This document shows positions 53,774 to 62,450 of a stretch of 64,000 nt of DNA, one piece after another. Both the position numbers and the translations under genes were made by a program. Under the pieces are notes generated by a model. The model made no database searches, had not been told where the DNA came from, and worked only from the letters and a program-made list of their open reading frames with translations. This stretch comes from Knoellia sp. Soil729. Lineage in GTDB: Bacteria; Actinomycetota; Actinomycetes; Actinomycetales; Dermatophilaceae. The stretch covers positions 501,629 through 565,628 of the forward strand of contig NZ_LMSA01000001.1 of assembly GCF_001427985.1 (NCBI RefSeq), written 5' to 3'. Position 1 is the stretch's first letter; each line of letters begins with the position of its first letter.

Positions 53774-55573
53774 ATGAACGCGCTCCGCGAACCCGCCGTT
53801 CGACGAGGCGTCCTCGCCATCGGCGTCTGGGGACTGGCCTGCGCCGTCGCCCTCGCCGGGGCCCTTGCCGAGTCCGGCTGGGTGGTCGCCGTCGCGCTCG
53901 TGGTCTCGTACGTGGCAGACGCGACGATGTATGCCGGTGACCTGCGCCTGACGAGATGGCTGGGCGCGCACCGCCTGGCAGCGGCGGAGAGGTCGCTGGT
54001 GCGTGAGGCGGTCGCGGTGCTCGCCTGGCTCCTGGCGGCAACGCCCGCACTCCTTCCCACGGTCGCGGTGGTCACGGCCGTCATGGCCGTACACGCGGCC
54101 CACGTCGGTCACCGCGTCCTCAACTGGGGCGACCGCCGGCGGCGTGGTGGCAGGCTCGGGTGGCTGGGGATCGACGTCGACGGCCGGTTGCAGGGTCCGG
54201 AGGTTCTCCCACCGGTCCTGCCGCAGCTGTGGACGATCCGCGGTCCACGCACCGCCCTGCACGCCGACCTTCCGGTCGTGCTGGGCCTGCTCGTCGCCGT
54301 CGCGGGCGGACCGGACGACGCGCCCGTCTGGGGCGCTGGTCTGACGATCCTAACGAGCGTGCTCGTGCTCGCCGCGAGCCTGCGGCGCTCTCGGCTCGTC
54401 CTCGGGCTGCCCTCCGCGAAGAAGGACAACGACCGGCTCCGCTCGGCGGTCGAGCGCCTGGCGCCGCAGGTCGTCGTCTACTTCAGTGGAGGCGTCGGCA
54501 CGACGTACCAGCTCAACGTGTGGCTCGAGACGCTGGAGCGCCTGCCCCAGCCGACGCTGGTCCTGATCCGCGAGGCACACCATCTCGAGGCGCTGACACC
54601 CACGACCCTGCCCATCGTGGTCGCTCCGCGGGCGACGGACGTGGAGCTCATCCAGACGGAGTCGATGCGTGTCGTGCTCTACCCGACGACGGTGATCCGC
54701 AACAACCACATGATCCGGCTCCCGGGGCTCAGGCACGTCTTCATCAACCATGGGGACGGGGACAAGGCGGTCACCTACAGCCCGTTGCACCGCGTCTTCG
54801 ACGAGGTGTGGGTCGCGGGGCGGGCGGCCTGCGACCGCTACCTGCAGCACGGGGAGGGGATGCGCACGGACCAGCTCGTGGTCGTGGGCCGGCCCCAGCT
54901 GGCCCACATCGAGCGCGCCCGGGAGCTGCCCGATCCGGATCGGGCACGGACCGTGCTCTACGCGCCGACGTGGGAGGGCAACTTCGACAAGGTCGACTAC
55001 TCCTCCGTCGCAGGCATGGGCGTGGAGCTGGTCGACGCACTCCTCGCGGACCCCACCCTGCGGGTCCTGTTCAAGCCACATCCGGCGACCGGTACCCGGC
55101 TGCGGGCGGCAGGTGACGCACTGCGTCTCATCGAGTCACGCCTGGCCGGTGCACCCAACGGTGTCCTCGTCCACGCCGACGCCGGTTCGCTCTATGAGGC
55201 GTTCAACGACTGCGACGTCCTCGTCGCTGACGTGTCCAGCGTGGTGGCGGACTTCCTCGCCTCCCGCAAGCCCTACCTCATGACCAACCCGAAGTCGCTG
55301 CCCCACGAGCAGCTCGAGCGCGAGCTGCCCTCCACCACGGGAGCGACGATCCTCGACCCGGCTCAGCTGCCCCGGGTCCTGGACCTCCTGCGTGAGGCCA
55401 TGGGCCCCGACTCACGGCGGGAGCGCCGGGAGCAGCTGGCCGACTACTTCCTCGGAACGCGCGACAGCGACCCGGTCGCGCGCTTCGTCGACGAGGTCGG
55501 ACGGTGCGTGGGTCGCTCCCAGGCGCGCCATGACGTGGCCGAACCCGTGCACAGCGAGGGGGGTCAGGCATGA
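53774..55573 (+). CDS. TagF-like CDP-polyol glycerophospho/ribitolphosphotransferase 1
   Basis: A 599-residue protein. Residues 1-about 215 contain several hydrophobic segments; residues about 230-590 are the CDP-glycerol/ribitol phosphotransferase domain: PQVVVYFSGGVGTTYQLNVWLETL, FINHGDGDKAV, DEVWVAGRAACDRY, RTVLYAPTWEGNFDK, LFKPHPATGTRL and CDVLVADVSSVVADFLASRKPYLM. The H in GHGD/NHGD and HPATG is expected to be catalytic. It would extend the polymer using CDP-glycerol or CDP-ribitol. ATG at 53774. Its stop overlaps the next ATG (55570-55573). Confidence 0.87.
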   Translation: MNALREPAVRRGVLAIGVWGLACAVALAGALAESGWVVAVALVVSYVADATMYAGDLRLTRWLGAHRLAAAERSLVREAVAVLAWLLAATPALLPTVAVVTAVMAVHAAHVGHRVLNWGDRRRRGGRLGWLGIDVDGRLQGPEVLPPVLPQLWTIRGPRTALHADLPVVLGLLVAVAGGPDDAPVWGAGLTILTSVLVLAASLRRSRLVLGLPSAKKDNDRLRSAVERLAPQVVVYFSGGVGTTYQLNVWLETLERLPQPTLVLIREAHHLEALTPTTLPIVVAPRATDVELIQTESMRVVLYPTTVIRNNHMIRLPGLRHVFINHGDGDKAVTYSPLHRVFDEVWVAGRAACDRYLQHGEGMRTDQLVVVGRPQLAHIERARELPDPDRARTVLYAPTWEGNFDKVDYSSVAGMGVELVDALLADPTLRVLFKPHPATGTRLRAAGDALRLIESRLAGAPNGVLVHADAGSLYEAFNDCDVLVADVSSVVADFLASRKPYLMTNPKSLPHEQLERELPSTTGATILDPAQLPRVLDLLREAMGPDSRRERREQLADYFLGTRDSDPVARFVDEVGRCVGRSQARHDVAEPVHSEGGQA

Positions 55574-57330
55574 GGGTCCCCCGCCCCCTCTTCGCCCTGC
55601 TTGCAGCGGGCTTCGCCGTCGCCCTCGTCGGAGTCGGGTTCGCCTTCGACCGACCGGGCGCTGGCGGCCTCATCTTCCTGGGCGGCACCGTCATGGTCCT
55701 CGTCGCCGAGAGCCTGCTCGTCCGCGAGGCAGTGCTCCTGCGCGCCCTGGAGGCCGCGCACATCGGCGGGACGGTCCGTGCGGGCCTGTTCGGCTTCCTC
55801 GTCGCCGGCCTCTCGTCGTCCCTGCTCGAGGAGCAGTCCGGCAGCCCCCACCTCGCGCCAGCAGTGGCGGCGCTGGCCTGGGTCCTGCACCTCATCGCCT
55901 CCTTCCTGTCGGGTGACGCCACCGCGGCGAGGGAGACCATGAGCCAGGTGTCCTGGCGCCAGCTGAGCGTGCCCGGGGTGCGCCGGACAGCACCGCTTCC
56001 GCTCGCCGGTCGACGACCTCTGGAGCGCATGTTCCTCGGCGCCCTGGCCCTCTTGGGAGCCGGGACGGCCCTCGTCCACCTCGGCGCCCCCAGCCCGGTG
56101 CTTGTCGGGTCTGCCGTCGTCGCCGCCCTCCTCGTCGTCGCCGAAGTGGTCATCGCCGGCGTCGAGCGAATCCGCGCCCTGGACGACACCGGGCTCCAGG
56201 AGTCGGTGGAGCGGCTGGCCGACGCGCTCGCGGCCTACTCCCCCGACGCGATCTTCTACTATTCGCGACCCGAGGCGATCGGCTACATCGCCAACGTCTG
56301 GATGCCGGTGCTCGACCAGCTCGAGCGCCGGATCATCGTGCTGTGCCGCGAGCAGTACAACGCCGACCTCGTCGCGACCTCGCGCCTGCCCGTCGTCCTC
56401 GTCCGTCGCGCGAACGACCTGGAGAAGGTGGTGCCCTCGTCGGCGCGGCTGGCGATGTATCCCTCGAACGTCGCGAAGAACAACCACCTCATCCGGGTTC
56501 CCGGCCTCGTGGACGTCTTCATCGGTCACGGCGACAGCGACAAGGGTGGTAGCGCCACGACGCTCAGCCGCATCTACGACGAGGTGTGGGTCAGCGGTCC
56601 GGCCGCGCGAGACCGCTACCGCACCGCGCACGCCGGCGTGCGTGACGACCAGATCCGTGAGATCGGCCGGCCCCAGCTCGCCGAGGTGGTCCACGCGTCA
56701 CCCGAGGACGACCTCTCGGGCGATCGCGTGTCCGTGCTCTACGCCCCCACGAGGGAGGGCTTCTTCTCGGCCTGGCAGTACTCCTCGATCCTCACGCAGG
56801 GACACGGGATCCTCAGCACGCTGCTCGCCGACCCGGGCGTCCAGGTGCTCTTCAAGCCGCACCCCGGCACGGGCACCGACGACCCGGCCTTCGGTGAGGA
56901 GGTCCAACGCCTCGTCGCACTCGTCGAAGGGGCCGGCGCCCCGCACGAGGTGGTCTCAGGGACCGAAGGGCTCTACCAGGCCTTCAACCGCGCCGATGTC
57001 CTCGTCAGCGACATCTCGAGCGTCATCACCGACTTCCTGGCGTCCGAGAAGCCCTACGTCGTGACCGACCCGAGCGGCATCTCGGAGGAGGACTTCCGGC
57101 GCGAGTTCCCGTCGGCCGCTGGCGCGTGGATCCTCACCGGTGACGGCACGGGCGTCGCCGAGGCGGTCCGCGATGCCGTCGGCGAGGACCGTCACGCCGA
57201 CCGGAGGCGGCGTACCGCCGGCTACCTCCTCGGCTCCGCGGAGGGTGACCCGCTCGCACGCTTCGACGCAGCCTTTGACGACGCCGTCGCCGCGACCCAG
57301 GACAAGGCGGCCAACCGACCGGTCCCGTAA
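55570..57330 (+). CDS. TagF-like CDP-polyol phosphotransferase 2
   Basis: A 586-residue paralog of the preceding gene with the same domain plan: N-terminal membrane helices (about 8-140 and 150-200), then the transferase domain with FIGHGDSDKGGS, LYAPTREGFFSAWQ, LFKPHPGTGTDD and ADVLVSDISSVITDFLASEKPYVV. The W in PTWEG is replaced by R. Tandem placement suggests a primase/polymerase division of labour, as TagB/TagF. ATG is coupled to the upstream stop (ATGA). Its stop faces the TarS-like gene 23 bp away. Confidence 0.87.
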   Translation: MRVPRPLFALLAAGFAVALVGVGFAFDRPGAGGLIFLGGTVMVLVAESLLVREAVLLRALEAAHIGGTVRAGLFGFLVAGLSSSLLEEQSGSPHLAPAVAALAWVLHLIASFLSGDATAARETMSQVSWRQLSVPGVRRTAPLPLAGRRPLERMFLGALALLGAGTALVHLGAPSPVLVGSAVVAALLVVAEVVIAGVERIRALDDTGLQESVERLADALAAYSPDAIFYYSRPEAIGYIANVWMPVLDQLERRIIVLCREQYNADLVATSRLPVVLVRRANDLEKVVPSSARLAMYPSNVAKNNHLIRVPGLVDVFIGHGDSDKGGSATTLSRIYDEVWVSGPAARDRYRTAHAGVRDDQIREIGRPQLAEVVHASPEDDLSGDRVSVLYAPTREGFFSAWQYSSILTQGHGILSTLLADPGVQVLFKPHPGTGTDDPAFGEEVQRLVALVEGAGAPHEVVSGTEGLYQAFNRADVLVSDISSVITDFLASEKPYVVTDPSGISEEDFRREFPSAAGAWILTGDGTGVAEAVRDAVGEDRHADRRRRTAGYLLGSAEGDPLARFDAAFDDAVAATQDKAANRPVP

Positions 57331-57353
57331 CCCTCAGGTCACTGGACCCGACC

Positions 57354-58913
57354 TCAGCGCGAGGCGGGCACCTCGATGCTGAGGTTGCCCTTGTCGGTGG
57401 CGTAGGCCTTCGCGCCATCTGAGGCACTCAGGTCGGCACCGGGTGTCGTCCCCGCCGGAGCCGGGACACGGCGGATCAGTGACCAGCCGGCCACCCAGAG
57501 GCGTGCGTTGACGTCGATGGTGCCGTGGGCCGGCCGTCCCGCAGCCATCAGGGCCGGGTCGATGGTGCCCGTCCCTCGCGCGACGAGTCGCAGCAGGCCC
57601 TCGTCGCCGGAGGGCTCGAGCGACACGGTGCCCCGCACCGGGGCGAAGTAGTCCTCGGGCGCGTCCCGCTCCTTGACGAGGAGGTCGAACCGCGCTCGGT
57701 CGATGTCGTCCGTGACGTCGAGTACGTCCGGCGTGACAACTGCGGGGTCGAGCTCGACGGGCGGCACGTGGACAACTCGGTCGCCGTTGCGGCGAAAGGT
57801 CACGTCCGAGCCGTCCGCATACCGGAAACGCATCTCGATGTCGACCTCGACGACGTCACCAGCCAGGCGCACCGCCGTGGTCGTGATGTCGGCGCCCTGC
57901 CCCAGCTCGGCCGTGGCGAGCGGCAGCAGGTCCTCGAAGCGGTCGTGGCGCAACAGTGCGGAGCGGATCCGGACGCGCGTGGGCAGCTGGCGGTCGACCG
58001 ACGGCGGCACACGTCGAAGCGTCAGGTCGCGAATCGCGGCATACATCTCGCTGCGGCGCTCTTCGTCATAGGTCACGAACCGCTTGTCGGTCAGCCGCAT
58101 GAGCATCTTGGTGTCGTACCAGTGCGCCAGGAGTCGGTCGCGCAGCTCGGGATCACCAGCTGCCTTGTCCTCCACGACGGCCAGGACGGCGTCCATGCTG
58201 GTCCCGTAGTAGGTCGCGGCGACCCACGGGTTGTAGGACGCGTTCTGGGCCCCGTCGGGATCCTTGCGCTTCGTCCAGACATAGCAGGGCTGGTCGGCGT
58301 AGATCGAGATGCGTCGGGCGGCGAAGAACGCCTCGATGTTGAACAGGTGGTCCTCGAGACGGAACACGCCCTCCCGGAAGGCCAGCCCGTGGTCGGCGAG
58401 GAACTGCCGTCGATACATCTTGTGAGGGGTGAGGATGCCGAGCACCGGGTCGGCGCCGAGGCGCGCATCGGGCACGCTTTCGCGGAAGACCTCCTTGGAG
58501 ACGACCCTCCCCTTGCCGAGCTCACGACCGATGACGACGTCACTTCCGTGACGTGTGCCGTAGTCGTACATGTCCTGGAGTCCCGAGGGCGGGATGACGT
58601 CGTCGTTGTCGGCGTAGACGACGTACTCGCCGCGCGCGACCCGAGTGCCGACGTTGCGGGGGCGGCCGGGCCAGCCCGAGTTGCGGATGCGCCGGTAGGT
58701 GAAGTTGCTGTGGCGCAGGGCCTGGAGCGCGAGCCACCGCCCGGTGCCGTCGGTGGAGCCGTCATCGACGAAGACCACCTCGAACTCGTCGTCACGGAGT
58801 GTCTGGGCCTTGAGCGAGGCGACGAGGTGGCGGATGTGCCGGCCCGGGTTGTAGACCGGCACGACGACGCTCACCTTGGGCGAGCGCGGACGCAGCCCGG
58901 GGCGCCTGCTCAT
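57354..58913 (-). CDS. TarS-like family 2 glycosyltransferase, paralog 2
   Basis: A 519-residue protein with the same plan as the gene at 4602-6308: GT-A domain KVSVVVPVYNPG, FVDDGSTDGTG, NSGWPGRPRNVG, ADNDDVIPP, LTPHKMYRRQFLADHG and RLEDHLFNIEAFFAARRISIYAD, then a beta-rich half ending GNLSIEVPASR. It is closest to TarS, the wall teichoic acid glycosyltransferase, so it probably decorates the polyol-phosphate chain made next door. ATG at 58913 overlaps the upstream Bcs1-like stop (58910-58913), which supports that role. Sugar not identified. Confidence 0.85.
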   Translation of the reverse strand: MSRRPGLRPRSPKVSVVVPVYNPGRHIRHLVASLKAQTLRDDEFEVVFVDDGSTDGTGRWLALQALRHSNFTYRRIRNSGWPGRPRNVGTRVARGEYVVYADNDDVIPPSGLQDMYDYGTRHGSDVVIGRELGKGRVVSKEVFRESVPDARLGADPVLGILTPHKMYRRQFLADHGLAFREGVFRLEDHLFNIEAFFAARRISIYADQPCYVWTKRKDPDGAQNASYNPWVAATYYGTSMDAVLAVVEDKAAGDPELRDRLLAHWYDTKMLMRLTDKRFVTYDEERRSEMYAAIRDLTLRRVPPSVDRQLPTRVRIRSALLRHDRFEDLLPLATAELGQGADITTTAVRLAGDVVEVDIEMRFRYADGSDVTFRRNGDRVVHVPPVELDPAVVTPDVLDVTDDIDRARFDLLVKERDAPEDYFAPVRGTVSLEPSGDEGLLRLVARGTGTIDPALMAAGRPAHGTIDVNARLWVAGWSLIRRVPAPAGTTPGADLSASDGAKAYATDKGNLSIEVPASR

Positions 58914-60400
58914 CGGCCGGCTCCGAGGTCGGACGAGGCGGCCTCCGAACCCTCGGGCATCTCGTCACTGGGCTCGGTCTCGTGCATGGACGCGGCCACC
59001 TCGGCCGAGACCTCGTGCGAGCCGAAGGGATCCGCACGCCGGACGTCGATCACGTAGCCGGTCTGTGGTGACAGGAGGACACGCAGGGCCGCACGGGCCA
59101 CGGTCTCGGAGTCGAGGAGGCTGTCGGCCGGCTCCTGCCCGAAGGCCTTGGTGCGCATCGGCGTGCCCGTCCGCTCGGGGTTGATGCAGTTGACCCGCAC
59201 GCCGTCGACGGCCCACTCGTCCGCGAGCGCCTGGGTGAGGTTGACCGTCGCCGCCTTGGCCGAGCTGTAGAGGCTGTAGCCGGAGCGGCCACGCGTGTAG
59301 GAGCTGGACGTGAAGAGGAGCAGCCCTCCACCCGTCTCGCGAAGGTAGGGATGGAACTCCTGGGCGATGAGGATGGGCGCGACGTAGTTGACCTCGGTCG
59401 CGGCGTAGATCGTCTCCTCGCTCGTCTCCTCGAGCCTGCCGCGGGGCAGGACACCCGCCGAGTTGACGACGAAGTCCACTCGCCCGGTCGCCGCCAGGAC
59501 CTTCTCGCGGGCGGCTCGGACGTCGGACCGGCGCTCCACGTGGGTGCCGGTCAGGGAGCGGCTGAAGGTGAACACGGTTGCGCCGAAGCGCTCGCAGAGC
59601 GCCACGATGTCGGCGCCGATGCCATAGCTGCCTCCGAAGACCACGACCGTGCGCCCGTCGAGGGCTGCCCGGAAGTCCTCGTCGGGCCGGTCGTCGGGCA
59701 GGTCGTGGCTCGTGAGCTGGAACAGCTTGTCGGCCAGGTAGACGTCGATCGGCTCGGTGACCTTCATGTTGCGGTCGTCGCCGGGCACGACGACGATCGG
59801 CACGTCCGGCAGGTAGCGCAGCACCACGGTGCAGTCGTCGGTGGCGGTGAAGTCCGGGTCCGCGCCGGCGACCTCGTAGGCCCTGGCGATGACCGACCGG
59901 CGGAAGCCCTGTGGCGTCTGACCACGGCGCAGCATCGAGCGCTGGGGCACGTCACGGATCTCGTCGCGTTCGTTGACCTCGATGATGGTGTCCGCCGAGG
60001 GGATGGCCGTGTCGACGGCCTCGTAGGTGGCGAGCGCCGCCACGCAGTCGGCGATGATGCGCTGGCTGAGCAGCGGCCGCACGGCGTCGTGGAAGAGGAC
60101 GTTGCACTCCTCCTCACCGAGCGCCGCGATCGCGCGCTCCGTGGTGGCGTTGCGGGTGTCGGCCCCCGGAAGGATCTGCGTGACCTTGGCGTAGCCGCCC
60201 TTGTCGACGATCTCGCGCACCGCGTCCAGGTGCCCCGGCGTCATCATGACGATGACCTCGTCGATGAGCGGACTGGCGTTCATCGTGTCGATCGTGTGCT
60301 CGATGATGGGACGACCGGCGATCTTGATGAGCTGCTTGGGGATGCTGAGCCCGACACGGGTCCCCACTCCACCGGCGAGGACGACTCCAACGGTTCGCAT
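58910..60400 (-). CDS. bifunctional ribitol-5-P cytidylyltransferase / ribulose-5-P reductase (Bcs1/TarIJ fusion)
   Basis: A 496-residue fusion. N-terminal IspD-like domain (about 1-235): VGVVLAGGVGTRVG, PKQLIKIAGRPIIEHTID, FHDAVRPLLSQRI and NMKVTEPIDVYLADKL. C-terminal SDR domain (about 250-470): VVVFGGSYGIGADIVALC (NAD(P) loop), VVNSAGVLPRGRLEE, and catalytic SGYSLYSSAKAA (YxxxK). This matches Haemophilus Bcs1/Acs1, which makes CDP-ribitol from ribulose-5-phosphate and CTP. ATG at 60400 is chosen (GTG at 60409 is possible). Its stop overlaps the TarS-like start. This predicts a ribitol-containing polymer. Confidence 0.86.
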   Translation of the reverse strand: MRTVGVVLAGGVGTRVGLSIPKQLIKIAGRPIIEHTIDTMNASPLIDEVIVMMTPGHLDAVREIVDKGGYAKVTQILPGADTRNATTERAIAALGEEECNVLFHDAVRPLLSQRIIADCVAALATYEAVDTAIPSADTIIEVNERDEIRDVPQRSMLRRGQTPQGFRRSVIARAYEVAGADPDFTATDDCTVVLRYLPDVPIVVVPGDDRNMKVTEPIDVYLADKLFQLTSHDLPDDRPDEDFRAALDGRTVVVFGGSYGIGADIVALCERFGATVFTFSRSLTGTHVERRSDVRAAREKVLAATGRVDFVVNSAGVLPRGRLEETSEETIYAATEVNYVAPILIAQEFHPYLRETGGGLLLFTSSSYTRGRSGYSLYSSAKAATVNLTQALADEWAVDGVRVNCINPERTGTPMRTKAFGQEPADSLLDSETVARAALRVLLSPQTGYVIDVRRADPFGSHEVSAEVAASMHETEPSDEMPEGSEAASSDLGAGR

Positions 60401-60446
60401 CGCTGTCACGGCGCAGACACTACCCGACCGCTCATCGGCCGCCCCC

Positions 60447-60500
60447 TACGATGAGGCCATGCTCGCCGACCCGCTGACACCCCTCGAGCCGCTGCAGTGA
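60447..60500 (+). promoter_or_regulatory. possible leaderless -10 and 13-codon leader peptide
   Basis: TACGAT (60447-60452) fits the actinobacterial -10. An ATG lies at 60459, 7 nt later, where a leaderless transcript would begin. That ATG opens a 13-codon frame (MLADPLTPLEPLQ) ending TGA at 60498-60500, which overlaps the GTG of the next gene (60497) as GTGA. No -35 hexamer is obvious. This is inference from spacing alone. Confidence 0.35.
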
Positions 60501-62431
60501 TCGAGGCCCAACCGGTCGGTTGGCTCTCGGCTGTCCCCGTCCTGCTGGCCTGTGTCCTGCTGGTGCTGGGGCCCGGCGCGGCCACCCTGCGACTGGCCCG
60601 CTTCCCCCTGCTGGTGGTCGCGGGCGCTGCCGCTCCCCTGACCGTCTCGGTCCTCGTCGTGGCCGGGCTTGCGGCCGGCCAGGTCGGCCTGCCATGGACC
60701 GCGGCCACCCTGGCCGGCGTCGTCGTCCTCATGCTGGCGGCTGGGTTCGCGGTCGGTCGACTGCGTCGCTCCACCGCAGTGTCACCGCTGCCACGGCCCA
60801 AGGCGGCGTGGGTGGGCGCGAGCGTCGTCCTTGCAGCGCTCGTCGGTGCGCTGCCGGCGATGGTGACCATGGGCGATGCCGGCGCGATCCCCCAGCAGCC
60901 GGACACGATCTTCCACCTCGGCACCATCAGGTCGATGCTCGACCTCCGCGACATCTCCACGCTGCACGCGCTGGGGTTCGCCACACCGGGGGGGTCCGGC
61001 TTCTACCCGGCCGGCTTCCATGCGGTCGCAGCGACCCTGGTCGACCTGACCGGCGCCTCCGTCACCGTGGCCGCCAACGCCGTGGCCATCGTCAGCGGGT
61101 TCCTCGTCTGGCCGCTGGCGATGACGCTGCTCGCCGGGGTCGCCTTCGGGTCGCGGACCTCCGTGCTCGTCCCTGCCCCGTTCGCCGCCGTGGTCTTCTC
61201 GACCTTCCCCACGTGGTTCCTGGGCTACGGCGTCCTGTGGCCCAACCTGCTGGGGCAGGCGATCCTGCCGGCCACCGTCGCGCTCGGCGTGCGGCTCCTG
61301 CGCGCCGAGCGCTCCTGGTCGGAGCTGGCGTTGCTCGTCATCCTGCTGCCCGGCCTGACCATCTCCCATCCCAACGCGCTCTTTGCGTTCGTCGTCGCCG
61401 CCGTCGTCGTGGTCGTGTGCGCAGCGATCGCGTATGCCGTCCGCCCGGGTGTCGCTGCCCGCCGGCGGTTGGCCGCCCTGGTCGCCGCAGCCGTGTGCAC
61501 GGGGGGCGCGGCCGCGGCGTGGCTTCTCGGCGGAATGCTCTCGCCGTCGATGCGCGCCTCGAACCCGCTCGGCCCGGAGGCCACGCTCTCCGAGGCCGTC
61601 ATCGACGTGGCCTTCTCGGCGGCTCGCTGGCAGCGCCCGCTCTGGGTCCTCGGCATCGTCACGCTGGCCGGTGCTGTCGTGCTCGTGGTCCGACGTCGCG
61701 GCGGCTGGGTCCTCCTGCTGTCTGCAGTGTGCGCAGTGCTCTACGTCCTCAGCGTGGTCGTGGACTCCCCCCTCGTCCGCTGGGTCACCTGGCCCTGGTA
61801 CAACAACTCACCCCGGCTGGCGAGCCTCCTCGTGCTTCCACTGGCCCTCCTCGTGGTCGCGGCGCTGTCGCACGCCGCTCGTGTGGTGGCCCAGCACCTG
61901 CGACCGTCCGTGCGTCCGCTCGTGCCGGCCGCACTGGTCCTCGTGCTCCTTGCGACGACGGTGGGCGGCAACGCGGCCGCACGCGTCATGGCACTGGACG
62001 GCTACTACGACCCAGAGCCGTCCCAGTCGTGGATCTCGCGGGCCGAGCTGAGGTCCCTCACGGTCCTGGGGCAGAAGATCCCCGACGGCTCGGTGGTCGC
62101 GGCCAACCCGTGGTCCGGAGGGAACTGGCTCGCGCTCGTGAGCGACGAGCGCATGCTCTACCCCACCGAGAAGGTCCTGTCGGGCAGCCGCGACCTGATC
62201 GTGCTCGGCAAGCACCTCGACGAGGTGGCCTCGGACCCCGAGGTGTGCCGTCTGGCGCGGGAGCGTCAGGTGGACTATGCGATCACGGGTGGGCGCGTGG
62301 CGACCAAGACCAAGGCGTCCCGGTCGGCCTACTCCGGGGTGGAGGGTGTGGGCGACGCGAAGGCCTGGGAAGAGGTGGCCGAGTCGGGCCCCTACCGGCT
62401 CTACCGGCTCACCGGCTGCCAGACCCGCTGA
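60497..62431 (+). CDS. DUF6541-type polytopic membrane protein
   Basis: A 644-residue protein with about 13-14 hydrophobic helices and a C-terminal soluble domain (about 505-644: KIPDGSVVAANPWSGGNWLALVS, EKVLSGSRDLIVLGKHLDEVASDP). An early loop, QQPDTIFHLGTIRSMLDL, has acidic and His residues in the GT-C position, and GGSGFYPAGFHAVAATLV is a DUF6541 feature. GTG at 60497. Enzyme activity unknown; a polyprenyl-sugar-using glycosyltransferase is possible from layout and from the locus. Confidence 0.75.
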   Translation: MIEAQPVGWLSAVPVLLACVLLVLGPGAATLRLARFPLLVVAGAAAPLTVSVLVVAGLAAGQVGLPWTAATLAGVVVLMLAAGFAVGRLRRSTAVSPLPRPKAAWVGASVVLAALVGALPAMVTMGDAGAIPQQPDTIFHLGTIRSMLDLRDISTLHALGFATPGGSGFYPAGFHAVAATLVDLTGASVTVAANAVAIVSGFLVWPLAMTLLAGVAFGSRTSVLVPAPFAAVVFSTFPTWFLGYGVLWPNLLGQAILPATVALGVRLLRAERSWSELALLVILLPGLTISHPNALFAFVVAAVVVVVCAAIAYAVRPGVAARRRLAALVAAAVCTGGAAAAWLLGGMLSPSMRASNPLGPEATLSEAVIDVAFSAARWQRPLWVLGIVTLAGAVVLVVRRRGGWVLLLSAVCAVLYVLSVVVDSPLVRWVTWPWYNNSPRLASLLVLPLALLVVAALSHAARVVAQHLRPSVRPLVPAALVLVLLATTVGGNAAARVMALDGYYDPEPSQSWISRAELRSLTVLGQKIPDGSVVAANPWSGGNWLALVSDERMLYPTEKVLSGSRDLIVLGKHLDEVASDPEVCRLARERQVDYAITGGRVATKTKASRSAYSGVEGVGDAKAWEEVAESGPYRLYRLTGCQTR

Positions 62432-62450
62432 CGACCGGAGCCGGTGACGG

